From: Symsagittifera roscoffensis | Taxonomy: Eukaryota > Xenacoelomorpha > Acoela > Convolutidae | Direction of reading: 5' to 3' | DNA: 64,000 nucleotides | NCBI RefSeq assembly: GCF_963678635.1 | Contig: NC_087066.1 | Location: 1,955,745-2,019,744, forward strand | Part shown: in pieces, positions 1 to 11,073 of the stretch | Position numbering within the stretch: position 1 is the stretch's first letter | How the letters are laid out: every line of letters starts with the position of its first letter | Notes under the pieces: generated by a model | Told to the model about the DNA's origin: nothing | Seen by the model: the letters and a program-made list of their open reading frames with translations, nothing else | Database searches by the model: none | Made by a program: the position numbers and the translations under genes

Positions 1-722
1 GACTAAAAACCCGTTACAGCTTGAAGGCCACTACCAAAATACCCCCCCCCCCCCCCCCGCTCTAGAAAGTAAGAAAATCCCCATACTTAGGTCTCAAATT
101 ACCCAAAATACACGAACGCCGTTAAAAACAGGGTTGGAACATTCAGTACAGTTACTTTTTATTAGACAGTGGAACTTTGATCCATTTCAAATGGATCAAC
201 CTTATCTCGCTTTACTTCGAGATAACAATAACAAAACACACTCAAGAAAAATAAATTGGGTACTTACATACCAGCACACTCGAGAATTAGTAAGCAACTT
301 GAGAATAAATGGGGAATTAAGTTTGATTCAATGAGTTCTAATCGAACAAGTTTTATCTTGAGAATGGAGTTTTGGTTCTGGACCATTGGGACACTTCTGT
401 TATCCACCTTTCCACCAAAGGTTCACTCTGGTCTAACTGAATTTGATATTCTTTGTTTCCTATATCAAGATAGGACGGCTCTACTCTCGTTATATTTAGA
501 TGTCGGAAATTGCGAATAGCAATTTCCCGCGCTTAAATTGACCACTTTCCCGTGATTGTAATTTGGTCGTTCTTATTTCTATTTTCTGATATTTTCAGTT
601 GTCGCGAGAAACTTGAGCATGACATGTCCAATTCGAAATTTTGAAAAAATCCATTTGACCCCAAAACCATGTTTACTTCGCATTGCTCAAGGTCAAACTT
701 CCAAATACGACCGACTGGCACA
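1..722 (-). repeat. 3' LTR of element A, truncated by window edge
   Basis: On the minus strand the LTR begins TGTGCCAGTCGGTC at 722, directly after the polypurine tract. It is closely similar to the LTRs at 11074 and 60534 and more distantly to the one at 60800. Its far end lies outside the window. Confidence 0.85.
42..58 (+). repeat. Poly-C tract of 17 bases inside the LTR
   Basis: An uninterrupted run of 17 C inside the A LTR. The homologous position in the other LTRs (near 59845) has only a short C run, so this is a local expansion. Its length may also be affected by sequencing error. Confidence 0.7.
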
Positions 723-733
723 TACTCCCCGGG
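723..733 (-). promoter_or_regulatory. Polypurine tract (PPT) of element A
   Basis: On the minus strand CCCGGGGAGTA abuts the TGTG of the LTR. This is the position of the plus-strand primer in LTR retrotransposons. The same sequence sits at the same place in B (55971) and C (23060). Confidence 0.75.
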
Positions 734-1126
734 CTCACGATTGATGTCCTCATCGCGTGTTGCTGTCTGTCAGTGAATCCCCAGAATTCTTAGTGTAGCT
801 CAAGGTACAGTACCAGTGGTCATTTACAGAAGTTTGCAGCAGACTTAAGTTTATCTACACCCCAAAATTCACAACCATGTAAAATTTTAACACTAGCGCT
901 AAACAGCAATCAAAATCTGCATACAGCTGCACCTTAGATTTCCGCTTTGCAAGCTAAGGCTTTAAAATTTCTTTTGTGCCATTTGATCAGTAAAATGTCA
1001 TGCAACATTTTGATTCAAATAATAGATATAGCATATTAATAACATTATCTCATTCATTAAGACTTTTTTTCCCTTTCATTTCCTCTCAAGACTCAAGACT
1101 CTAGAGTTTCCCACTGAGCCACCTTC
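734..1126 (-). other. 3' untranslated region of element A
   Basis: Non-coding stretch between the end of ORF3 and the polypurine tract, homologous to 55543-55970 in B and in part to 60560-60787 in D. The last 30 bases before the PPT, including ATGAGGACAT, are the best conserved part. Confidence 0.65.
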
Positions 1127-3242
1127 TCATCTCGCGCTCTTCGCCTTCGAGGTGCTAGGCCCAGACATATTTGACACCGTAATCTGTTTTAGCAAGGCCT
1201 CTTCATCATCGTAGCTAATTACGATCTCCTTCCAAGCCTTCAGTTGTTCAGAAGACCGCATCCATTCTCTCTGCTCCTGCAACCTCTTTGCTTGGTTGGA
1301 CAAACTCTTCACTCTCGACTCCCTGTTCAAGTAGAAGGAATTGTGCAGACGCAGACTCACATTCTTCGCCAAGTCTTCTTCCAATATTGACTCTCTCGCC
1401 TTAGTATTATCTCTAGACACCCTACCAATTTTTTTCCACCCCGTCGTGATCGCATTTCGATGAATCAGCAGAGGTTTTTTGAAGGCTTCCGGTCTTATCT
1501 CGGCCAGGAACTGTCGATATTCCTTTTGGTATTTCTTCATGTGATCTTTCGTCACCACGTAAGACGTCAACGTCGCTCGAAACCATGGGAAGAACCTTAT
1601 GCGGCTCCATACGTGCCTGACTTCCATCGGTATGGCGAATACCTTGCACGCAGTCTCAAACAACTAAAGACACCTGCTGTAATCTATAGCGTATATCGAC
1701 TCTGCCGTTGGCGTCCTCGACTCCCGATATTTCGTCACGTTTTCTTCGATCCATCATAAATCCAACATCGTGCTTACCACCAAGAGCGTCACCTTTTGCC
1801 TGTGATCTGGTAATCCGATCGACCGAATTTCTTCCAGATCCCATATTAGGCAGAGGTTTGCGTGATCCGGTACGACACTGTTTGTGCCAGGCAATGGCAT
1901 GGGCATTCCCCATGTGTGATATCGATTCTTCGAAGGTTGCGCTCTCCCGAAGCTTCTAGGAGAGGTTCTAGCTCCGTCATTTTCTCTTGTATCGCATCGT
2001 TCTCCTCCTGGATTGGAGCGCTACTCATCGGCTTCCCGATCATATTTTGTCTCTCGTAGTCACTCCTTTCCATTGTCTTGCTTCCGATTGCTCTCTGCTG
2101 ACACGCTTGGATGGTACTGTCGGTCATCACAGACATAATCCAACTCAAGAAACAAGTAGCGTCTTTTCTCCTTGCCAGAATCAAGCCTGAATTATCCCTG
2201 GCGATGTGTTGCATCAGCATCTGATAAACTTCCATATTCTTACCACCCAGTTTCAACTCGTCATGCGAACTCAACGTCTCCAGCTCTATTCCCACCAGGC
2301 TCTCAACGCCAGGCTCTCTTTTCCCACCAGGCTCTCAACGCAGATGAGAGTGTCCTCATCGATTCTTCAAAATGATCCCGTAATACGTTCTGCCAAGTTC
2401 ATTTCAGTTGGCTCCCCAGTTCTAACTTATTGATCTCGGCCTTCTGCTGGTTAGCCTAATTGCGTCGCTTGCGAGACACTCCATAATAGAGTTTCTTCAG
2501 GCAGTCTTCCAGCTCATTCAATGTCTCCAGGGCCACTCACCACGGCCGAGCGGTGTTCCTCGTTTTGCTCATCTCAAGCGGATCACTGGTCACCTGTTTC
2601 CCGGTAGCCTGATGTTCGCTTGAGATCCATTCATTGCCGACGTACACCTCGCATGTCTGTCCGTTCGTCGAACCCCTCTTTGTGTTCGTCCTCTGGAGTC
2701 TGAAGTCTTCCTCTGTCGCCAAACTTGTGGAAACCTCCACCTCTTTTTCCACCTCGACCAATTTCCTTGGTTCGCAGTTACTTTTGTAGGCCGCTGTCTT
2801 CCACCGCGCCAGAACCATGGGAGCCGTCTCCCTCAGGTTTTTCTCCGAGACTGCGTCCGCCGAAGGACTACTCAACCCCTCTACCTCTCTCTTTCTCTTG
2901 CGAGACTTCACACCTCTACTTGGGGGCGTTGCCGCTATCATTTTGACCCGACCTCTTTGTCTCCGACCAACCCTTCCAACTCTTGCGTGCCCCCTGCTCG
3001 AGCTTTGAGGATTTTAGTACTTTTAATTATATTACCAGCTTTAACCTTTTCCCCCTTACAACTTCAATTATTTTATCGCCAGTTTTTTGTTTCAGAGTAG
3101 AGCTGTCTTTACATTCGTCATCTCTGGTCTTCTGTCGCGTCTCTCTCAACTTGACCATCTTGCTCAAAACTCTTTCCTTGCTTTTTCTTCCAGCCCGGTG
3201 CCCATAAAGACAGGTTCCCCAAACTTGACCACCGTGTTCCAC
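1127..3242 (-). pseudogene. ORF3 polyprotein, C-terminal third (element A)
   Basis: Open pieces at 3242-3027, 2941-2537, 2295-1846 and 1663-1127 in changing frames align in order with the C-terminal part of ORF3 in B (52047-55542). Shared landmarks are a Lys/Arg-rich low-complexity region, a ten-residue block RRKDATCFLS, a cysteine/histidine cluster ITHGECPCHCLAQT and a basic tail after LIHRNAITT. Relative to B, a block of roughly 300 residues is missing near 1990 (GSKTMERS runs straight into DYERQN). The fold and function are unknown to me. The gene is broken by several frameshifts and stops. Confidence 0.7.
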
Positions 3243-3318
3243 AGTTCTTCCTTGAAGTCATCTAACGTCATCTCCTTGAGGTCTCACTCTTGGTCTCTTG
3301 ATTAAATTCACTCAAGTA

Positions 3319-6300
3319 CTACCGCCAAGCCTTCTCATCCAGAGTATCTAGAATCATAGTCTTGTTTCCCTCAAAGGTGTTTTTCTTGCTCTCTTCTGTA
3401 CTCAAGAGTATCATTCCCATGTTGGAAGTTTCACCAGTCAAGGGTAATTCCAAATTTTTCCGAGGAGATGAGGTTAAAGGTGGCGTGGCCGTGACCGCCC
3501 AATCTTCACCACTCAGGTCCTGCAGTAGCTCTTGAGCGGTGAAATCCACCTCGGCTGGTTTCGTCTCAGGCGTATTGCCTACCTATAATTCCTCTCCTGT
3601 TTCGTTGAGGGTCTCATCCATTCTCTCCTCCACCTCTGACTCGACTCGTCTTTTCTCAAGTATCTCTCTGAATCGGTTTTCTACTGGGCCGCTTCTCTTG
3701 TCCCCAGGGGTACCTACTGATAGGTGTGAGGGTGTCGCCAGGTCTTGCTTCTTATACTCTGTCAGGGCCACATACAACGAGCCTGCTGCATCCAACTCCT
3801 TCTCTTCCTGCTTCATCTCCACCTGCTTCAGTCCGTAAGGCGCCGGTATTTTCTCGTGGCGAACTTCATCTCATCATGCAATGCGATGTGCCCTTCTTCT
3901 ACTATCATCCTCCCGTCGTCCCATATTGGCGACATGTTCTCCAGTTTCGCCTGCTCGAGCGTTCTCAAGATTTCCCGAACCTCGAGTTTATGGGGCTTTG
4001 AACCTCTCATCATCTTTGCTTGAGTCGTCCACGAGTTATCTTGATGACACAGGTGTGGAAGAAAACTGCTGCAGTGTATCCGATAAACAAAGGGTTCCAG
4101 CCGTCAGTGAACTCCTTCTGCTGCTTTTCTACCGTGGCTATTGCGAACAGGGATGGGGCTACTAGGGGGCTATTCATCCCCAAGGTCATTCTCCGGATTG
4201 TCGGGAACTCGGGAACAGTGGCGGGCAGGATTTCTTTTTCTAGCGTCGCCTCCAATTCCCTCTTCACCAATTCAAAACTCTTTTTCCACGCGGGGATTAT
4301 CAAGATTTCCTGTCCGTCCGCCGTCAGGGGATTCAGATTCCAAAACTTGGGATAGGTCTCAATGGGGCCATAACGTTTTCCTCCCATTCTACATTGCATT
4401 TGCCCCCCGAAGTTGAACAATACCAACTCGGGATATTTCACCTTCCCAAAGAGCATCGTTTTGCTCATTCGCGCCCGCAGCACCTCTTGTCGACGACAGT
4501 TCAGCGCCGTCACACCCAACACGCTTATTAGGCTCACCTGTACCACCGAATTGCGGTACGCCGCCACTAGAGGATCCGGAAAGGCGTACGTAACCGCTGG
4601 TCCATAAATACAAGTCACGACCTCTTTTAATCCCCTGATTATTCCCACCGGGCCAGATCCATTGCCAGGCACAGATCGGTCAGCAGAGGGACACCGCCAT
4701 TTGCATCCCTCCATTCGTCTCGCGTCTTAGAATTCTTCTCCTCACCAGTCATATGTCGGTTTTGCATCAGAAGATACTCCACTAGCAACGTCTTCAGTCC
4801 GGCAGCGCACTTGTACGAGTAAATATCCATGATTGAGTGGGTCTTCCCCATTGACAGGGGCTCCCCATATTCCATTAATCGATGAAATACCACCAGCTTA
4901 CCATGAGTCAGAAGCGCTAGCGTCAGATACCCGTCAATCCGAATTGTATCTACTTCCCTGCTGAACATGTACGCTGGACCCGTGTTAAACAAGTACCTCG
5001 GGTAAACCAAGTACAGGGCCAGTAGGAGGTTTATGGGCATGCCCAACAGCTCTTGCACAAAAGCCTCGAACATGGTTTGTTTTGCATATCACACTCTAGC
5101 CATATACCCTTTCTCCCAACAAGGACTCAAGAACTTCAGAACCTCGTGATCTTTCCTCGTTCTCAGTTCACCTTTCGCATGTCCCCTCCAGAATTCTCCG
5201 AGGGTGACCACATTCGCCGCCGTGACAAATCCCCCACCGTCATTTACCTGCTTTCGGCTATCTCCAGCTGTGTCTCAAGAAATTCCCATATCTGCCTCAC
5301 GAGAGGTGGAGCATCCTCCCGCGTCTTATCCGTCGCAATCTCTAGCCTTGGGGTCAAGAACGGCCCCCTGCCTCTTTCTTTCGTTAGTCGATATACTATT
5401 GCTTCCAACTGTTTCTCGACCGCAGCCACGTTCTTTCTTTCGTTGTTTGGTCCCCTCGACTTGCTGGTGGAACTCGTGATAATCAAGTCCATGCCTCTAA
5501 ACCACAGGCTAGCTGTCAGAGGACTTATTACTGGGTGATCATCTCCTATATCCGGTCTGAACTTTAGTTGCCGAGCCAGATTCGAGATCTCGAGTAGAAG
5601 GACCTCATCCAACACAATGAGGATGTCTGCCAGCTCAAAGACTCCCCTCAATGCGTGGGACAAGTCGGCCCATGCTGCCACCAGGTCCGACTTCAGAAGT
5701 CTCAAGTTTGTAGGTTTTAGTTTCCGATTGGGAGCTGCCATAAGAATCAACCAAGCATTCCCTTCAGCTATCTGGACCAAAATGGCATACACGAATTGCA
5801 GAGCAGGTGGCATGCTCGCATACCCAGGGGACGTCGTGAATACTACTTTCATTTTGGGTCCGAACCGAGAATTAACATTTTCCTGCACTTCGTTCATTGC
5901 AGCGAATAAGGTGTGGATTGCTTCCCAGATTTTCTTTGGCATGGGCGCATCGCCCTTCAAGTGCTCGAGAATTCCAGCATCTCTGACTTCATTGACACCA
6001 CCAGGGTCAGCATCTGATTCAACTCTGTACCTGGCAGCACGTATACCAGAGTTTCTGGCCAGAATAACTTGGGAGACGTTCCCTCGAAATCCGAGCCCGC
6101 CAAAATGATCACTTTAGCGGCTGCCGGATCTGATCTATCATATACTGCCAGTGTTTTGGCTAACTGGGCGCTTCCACAGGGTTTCCCGTATCTCGGGTCA
6201 TCTACCAACTTTGCACCCTCGTAGGAGGCGTCGGGGAGTCCCATCTCTACCGGTTCCAGTAGCTTATCTACCATCCTCAATTGCGCGGGAGTTGCGAATC

Positions 6301-6544
6301 TGATTCTCGCAATGCTCGTTCGGTGTTTGGGAGGCTCCACTATGAGTCCTGGGCTTCGCAACAACTTGAGCGGCTTGTAATTGATCGATACCATGATTGA
6401 TCTCACGGGTATCCCAGTCACATCAGCCGTCTCCGTCATCTTCACTCTTGGGAAATGCCCCTCATGGGCCTTTAAGCAATCCACGCAGTGCTGTCGGCTC
6501 AAGTTCTCGTGTGACACGTGCTTGAGTCCCAGGGCCTCCGCCAA
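3319..6544 (-). pseudogene. ORF3 polyprotein, middle part with SGNH-like domain 2 (element A)
   Basis: Open pieces at 6544-5957, 5960-5244, 5073-4639, 4714-4010, 4013-3828, 3822-3583 and 3549-3319 form the middle of ORF3. The first two contain ILAGSDFEGTSPKLFWP, a block-I-like motif of SGNH hydrolases with the serine displaced. The matching GxND block (as in FAGTNDHLHATG of B) falls in a damaged stretch near 5957, and a DDHPVI block follows later. After this comes a well conserved region of unknown function with landmarks LLALYLVYPRYLF, PLLTDLCLAM and YGPAVTYAFPD, then an acidic low-complexity segment. The breaks are frameshifts. Homologous to 25586-29275 (C) and 48654-52043 (B). Confidence 0.7.
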
Positions 6545-6550
6545 CTCTTG

Positions 6551-7766
6551 TCAGCATGCCAGCTCCTCCGAGTTTAATTCTTTGATCTTCTCTAGGTACC
6601 GTGTCCGGCTTGACTCCGCTGGTCTCTCCACTCTCTTGCTGTCCACCACCACCACCGAGGATACCACTGAGCTTTGGGGCGTCGATGACTCGCCTCCCTC
6701 CGCTTCCATCGGGGTGGAACCTTGCGATCGGGTCCGGCTGCTTCTCGAGCTATCTCTCGACTCAATTCTCGCTCCCAGGCGACTGAACAGGGGTCTTGTG
6801 GTAAAGAAAGGGGGCATTGGGGGTGGGCCGAAGGTGAACTGGGCCGTCTCGAGCAGATCCGCTTCTAGCATACTTATAAGCCTCTGGAAGACATTGTTCA
6901 GCCATTCCACACTCTTGGGTCTATCAAAATAAATTCCGTCCGAGGACGCATCCTCCGGGAAGGATCGTTCCATCATGTCTGCTACGTCCAACTACATGTC
7001 GGGAAGTACGCTTCTCTGTTTTATCTGCCTGATTATTGCGTTCAGGTTCCACACTTTTTCGTTCATCTCCATCGCATTTTGGTCGTCCTTCATATTATAC
7101 GGGGTGGTGCAAATCGTGAGTATGGCGGGATCCGTTTGGATCCGCAATTCCTCCACAATGCAACTCATCTTGTCATGTAGTCTCATTACCTTCCTTGCTC
7201 CTGTCATTGATTCCCATCATCAAGGTCACCGTGTAGATCTTTACCATTCCTAGCATCTCCAGTGATGCCAACATCTGCGGCGTTGCGGCTCCAGAGAAAC
7301 TCAAGACTCCAGTCTACCAATGCGACTGGATCAGGGTCAGCACCCGTATCAGACTATCCCCTATAATCAGGTGAACTGTACCGTCCGGTATCCGCGGCTG
7401 TGTGTAATATTCAGCCCAGGCCGCGTAATAGAAGCAATCTCTTCTCGCCCGCTGTGATAGCCTGTGGTTGTGCAGGTTTTGCCTGTGATACCTGCCATCT
7501 GTTTTCTTCTTGTAGGTTGCGATTACCACACTTCTGACCGGTTGTTCCCTCCAAGTCGGGGGCCGCTCCCCTCTGATCGTAACTTCACTGGTTGCCAATT
7601 GTAACCTCTCTTGCAGTTCCTTGAGTCGTGTGGAACTCCCGCTCATTTGACTACTGCCCGGGGTTGAGCTCGGGGTATATCCTGGCAGTGTTACTTCCAT
7701 TAGGGGACGCGTCGGTTGCGCCTCCAAACCACGCTTGGAGGACGCTGGCTCGGCTGGTATCCACAC
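6551..7766 (-). pseudogene. ORF3 N-terminal SGNH/GDSL hydrolase domain (element A)
   Basis: Pieces at 7766-7314, 7207-6992 and 6991-6551. The first contains the block-I motif HLIIGDSLIRVL with GDS intact, and the last contains SSDGIYFDRP, where the block-V histidine of the usual DGIHF is replaced by tyrosine. The GTND block lies in the damaged part between 7313 and 7208. A Ser/Pro-rich low-complexity segment follows. SGNH hydrolases are mostly esterases or lipases; the substrate here is unknown. Only a stop and a frameshift near 6551 separate it from the rest of ORF3. Confidence 0.7.
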
Positions 7767-7799
7767 TTTCAGTCCCTCGTTTATGTGCTCTTGAGCCGC

Positions 7800-8603
7800 G
7801 CGGTCTAAAATGAATCATCCCCTCGACCTAGGAGCTTCATCCATCTCCATGCGTGACTCCGGCCTTGAGCCTGCAGCCGCTCGTTCCGCCGCCCTGCTCC
7901 CCTTTTCCTTCTGCCCGTCGAACTATCTTTGTCACCGTTGGATCTTCTCAACTTGTGACTTCAATCTTCCGCAGTTTGCCTCATTCTCTCGCACCTTCTG
8001 TTCAAGTTGGTACTCTGCTTTTAACATATCAAGGTCACGCCGCGCCTGCTTCCTTTCAAGGATCGCTTGGTCTCTCTCCACATTCGCTTGATTCCTCTCG
8101 AGTTTAGCGCCATCCCGGTCAAGGTTCGCCTTATTCTTCTCCCTCTGCGCCCTCTCTAGTTCCCTCTTCAGGCTACTAAGGTCAGGATTTGTCTCCTCCG
8201 TTTGCTGTGCTCGCAGCATAGAAGGTGGCTTGCTCTTGGACTGGCCAGCAGATCTTGCCGATGGTCTTGTCGGCAATGGGAATGCTCGCGCGCCGTACTC
8301 AGTGTTGTTGTTCAAGCCATAGATTTCCCGACAGGTCGAATCCTCTCACACCTACATCCACGTTCCAGGACAACCACCTGGTCTGTTTTTGATTAGATAT
8401 CCACTCTGTGGTGTAGCCGACCGTCAAAACAGCTTCGGTCGCGGACTCCCTGCCTTCACTTTGCTCCTCTAACTGCAAAATGGCGTTCAACACTGCCATC
8501 CTCTCATCCACTTGGGTGTAATCTAGGTCTCTCAAGCATCTGTGCAGTCGAGCGTAGGCCTCTTAAGCGCAGCAGGCATGGATTTCCAATATCGATCTGC
8601 CAT
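7800..8603 (-). pseudogene. ORF2 coiled-coil protein (element A)
   Basis: The start is at 8603 (MADRYWKSMPAALKRP, parallel to B at 46702). It is then broken by frameshifts into pieces 8535-8299 and 8315-7932. The second piece carries a long Lys/Glu/Arg-rich helix with an 11-residue-like repeat (variants of DRDQAKLERNQANLE), a typical extended coiled coil. In B this ORF overlaps ORF3 by ATGA; in A that start codon has become ATAA. The role is unknown. By position it lies immediately upstream of the SGNH polyprotein. Confidence 0.65.
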
Positions 8604-9150
8604 TTCCACGATTTCTCGATGATCTTGCGTATAAACCACTTGAGTATCACCGTACCAACCAACTTGAGTAGTACCCTACCAACCAACTTGAGTGTTACCG
8701 TACCAACCAACTTGAGTGTTACCGTACCAACCAAATTGAGTACTTGAGAAACATCTACTTTCGAGTGTTGTTGATCGTGAACTTTGCTCACGATCTTCTT
8801 TTTTTTCCGAATGGGTGTGTTTAGGTTGTCAATTCGATTTAACAAATCAATCTGAAAATAAAATCCATTTTTAGACTCATTTGTTTACTTCCTAACCTAA
8901 ACACCCCCCACTATTGTAATCAAAACATTATTTTTTCTTCAATTCTCTAAAACAATTCAACTGGGAATTTTCAGAGCGTGCTGAATCATTTTATGTTTTA
9001 GCACCGTCAATTCTCTAAAATTCAATTGTCATGCCAATTGCGTTTTAAAATCCATTTACCTGTTTCGTGGCCCAATACCTAACTTGAGATCCCTTATACC
9101 CAACTTGAGACCCCCATGTACCCGACTCAGGCGCTACTCAAGTAGTATTT
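8604..9150 (-). other. Intergenic region between ORF1 and ORF2 (element A)
   Basis: Non-coding, AT-rich. It contains the 24-bp tandem repeat at 8641-8737 and several further copies of CTTGAG/CTCAAG (for example 9073, 9102, 9138). The same spacer, with similar motifs, is at 46170-46701 in B. Confidence 0.65.
8641..8737 (+). repeat. 24-bp tandem repeat, four units
   Basis: Four units of GAGTNNTACCNTACCAACCAACTT-type sequence in head-to-tail order. The reverse complement reads as GGTACGGTAACACTCAAG, matching the repeats at 46570-46680 in B in both motif and position. Confidence 0.85.
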
Positions 9151-9570
9151 CTAGTGTAGATGTACCATTACTTCTGTTTCCGCGAAGACCACATGTAGGA
9201 TAGCATACAGTACCCTTGGGCTCAACTTGCCCCTGTTCGGGTCATAGACCGGCATCGAGACCTCCATTACTCCTCTTTCGACCATGAAGTCTAGCAGCCT
9301 TGTCAGTGCCAGCATCACGTGCTCAAGGTCTATCGTGTTCATTTCATTGACCCTCGTTACTAGAAAGCACAAGTACTTCCCCGGAACTTGTGAGACTGAT
9401 GGAGGAAGCGCAGCCATTCCTCCCAACCCTGGTCTCTGCCTGAATAGGAACTCCACGTTCTGATACTCTCTCCTGAAGTCGGTTTCTAGTCTTGATTTGA
9501 AGCTCATGTCCGCTGTTCATTCGGAATTTCAAATTTGGTTTTGAAATTCCTCCCTATGGTAGACTCAGCC
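9151..9570 (-). pseudogene. TARG1/OARD1-like macrodomain at Pol C-terminus (element A)
   Basis: The piece 9507-9151 carries the same order of blocks as in B and C: a KREYQNVEFL-like helix (here RREYQNVEFL), a GGMAALPP turn, a strand KYLCFLVTR, a helix LTRLLDFMVE, the strand MEVSMPVYDPNRGKL and a final helix/strand LHVVFAETEVMVHLH. This order resembles the second half of TARG1-type macrodomains. The N-terminal strand and loop present in B and C are missing: PNE jumps to QRT then a stop, a deletion of about 80 bases. Upstream the Pol frame runs in without a stop, so the domain was fused to Pol. Confidence 0.55.
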
Positions 9571-10151
9571 TCCTCGTCATCCAGTTCCAGCTCACTTGTT
9601 TCTCTCACTTCCTTGAGCTTCTTTTTCATTAAATTTTTGGTGTGGGTAAAACCTACCCCTACTCCCCGGACAAAAATATTTATCGACGTCCCTGTCGATG
9701 ATGCTGGGTCTGAATTATCTGGAGGAATCTCGAGCGGGCTGTCTGCTGCTTTCCAACCAAAGAGGGGATCTTCCGTTTTTTACGTGTTTTTCCGGCGACA
9801 CGTCAACTTGTTGGATACTTTACCCCTCATTTTTTCCGCTCTTGACATCGCGCATCTATTCTAGTATTCTCAAGTTTGTAGTTTCCCTCCTCTCTATCTC
9901 GCTCTGTTCCAGTGTGGAGTAGTCTTCCAGCGGGAAGTGTTCACTGTCGTTGATGGTTTCTCATTAATCCTCGGCTGCTAACTCGCCCGTAGCTGTAGCT
10001 CTTCGCATGATTCATCAGGCTGTATCATATTAATCAAGAAGCCATCCCCGTACCTATTGTACCCCATGCCTGTCCGTTTGCGATTTCCGCTTCTGGTTCC
10101 CGCTGATACTGGCAAGTCTGGTTCAGTCCACCTTGGCACTTCGTCCTGCTC
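9571..10151 (-). pseudogene. Pol C-terminal acidic tail (element A)
   Basis: Decayed equivalent of 45003-45656 in B and 32682-33300 in C. Landmarks RKRTGMGYNRYGDGFLI near 10090 and the glycine-rich block encoded across 9661 are recognisable. Several frameshifts interrupt it. The function is unknown; it lies between the GPF/Y module and the macrodomain. Confidence 0.6.
9661..9672 (-). promoter_or_regulatory. Internal PPT-like sequence (element A)
   Basis: TGTCCGGGGAGT on the sense strand of A, matching the core of the 3' PPT. Here the reading frame gives FVRGVGVG. Confidence 0.5.
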
Positions 10152-10981
10152 CTAAAAATTCCAGCTTTCTTCCACAAAGGATTCCGCCTCTGAATTCGCT
10201 TCTATCTTTTCATTATCGTCCAAGCTCAAGCCCACGTTGCCATCATTTTTCTCTCTGATGCCTTTTTCGTTCACCTCACAGGCTGGCTCTACCAGTAGGT
10301 ATTCGTGTCCCTCCGTGTTCTGTGGTACGCACCAGTCTTCTGGGGACGGGACATGAGGTTTCAGAATTTCATAATGCGCCGCTCGCCCCGTACTCAAGCG
10401 GTAGAACCGTCCTTGCTGGTGCACTTCCGTTATCAAGAACGGTCCTCTCCATTTCTTAATTAGTTTCTTTGTCCACTTGGGAGGTATAACATTCTGGAAG
10501 ACCCACACGTATTGGCCCACTGCACATGGTTTCGCTTGCAGTATCTTCTCATCGTAATTCTTCCGTTGTCTCATTTGTGCTTGCGCAGTGTTCCTTCTGC
10601 AGAGCTCGTTTAGTTCCTGATGTCTCTTGATCGCTTCTTTCACATAAGCGACGTATTTTTAATTTCGTATTCCGGGTAAAAGAAGTTAGAGGCATTGCTC
10701 TTTCCTTGCCCGTTAACATCATGAAGGGACTGATTCCTGTTGTTGAGTGTTGCGTACTGTTTTACGTCCCTACCACTTGCGGCAGATATTTAACCCAGTC
10801 TCACATGTTTCATGAGCAGTATACCCTCAGCATGTTCACCAACGTTCTATTTTGTCTCTCCACTAACCCGTTGGTCTGGGGATGGTAAGTCGTTGAGTGC
10901 GCTTCAGCTACATGTGACCTCTTCATCAATTATATCGTCAGGTCCCACAAGAAGGCTTTGCCGTTGTCCGACTGAAATGTC
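10152..10981 (-). pseudogene. Integrase second half with GPF/Y module (element A)
   Basis: It begins at the second catalytic aspartate region (QSDNGKAF) near 10970 and continues through a decayed catalytic-core end to the open piece 10643-10152. That piece has the GPF/Y module: KKLIKKWRGPFLITEVHQQG, then RFYRLSTGRAAHYEILKPH. GPF/Y modules lie C-terminal of the integrase core in Ty3/Gypsy elements. The first half of this integrase lies at 56905-57854, beyond the inserted elements B and C. Confidence 0.75.
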
Positions 10982-11073
10982 TTAATTCTTAAGACCATTT
11001 ATCCACGGGGGAAAGGACCAACACAAGAGCTGTACAGCTCATCACGGCGAACTGCTGTTGTGCCCCTGTTTAA
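10982..11073. other. Unassigned junction sequence left of element B
   Basis: About 90 bases between the broken integrase of A and the TGTGCC start of the B LTR. I found no match to any element part in the window. It could be filler DNA, an older small insertion or an unrecognised end of B. Confidence 0.4.

Larger units (their letters stand above)
1..10981 (-). mobile_element. Giant Ty3/Gypsy element A, 3' half
   Basis: Read on the minus strand from 10981 down to 1, this holds in order: the second half of an integrase, the GPF/Y module, a pol tail, a macrodomain-like region, an intergenic spacer, ORF2 (coiled coil), ORF3 (SGNH domain plus long unknown protein), 3' UTR, polypurine tract and a 3' LTR cut by the window edge. 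The order matches elements B and C. The first integrase residues here (a phenylalanine, then QSDNGKAF) follow directly on the last residues of the fragment at 56905 (RYGCPM), so both are inferred halves of one copy. Many stops and frameshifts show it is dead. Confidence 0.85.

Noticed and set aside
1460-2433. Plus-strand ORFs opposite ORF3 of element A
   Set aside because: They lie antisense to sequence whose minus-strand translation is conserved in B and C; the plus-strand products have no counterpart there.
8504-8845. Minus-strand ORF with repeated TLKLVGTV units
   Set aside because: Translation of the 24-bp intergenic repeat; the real ORF2 starts at 8603 in another frame.
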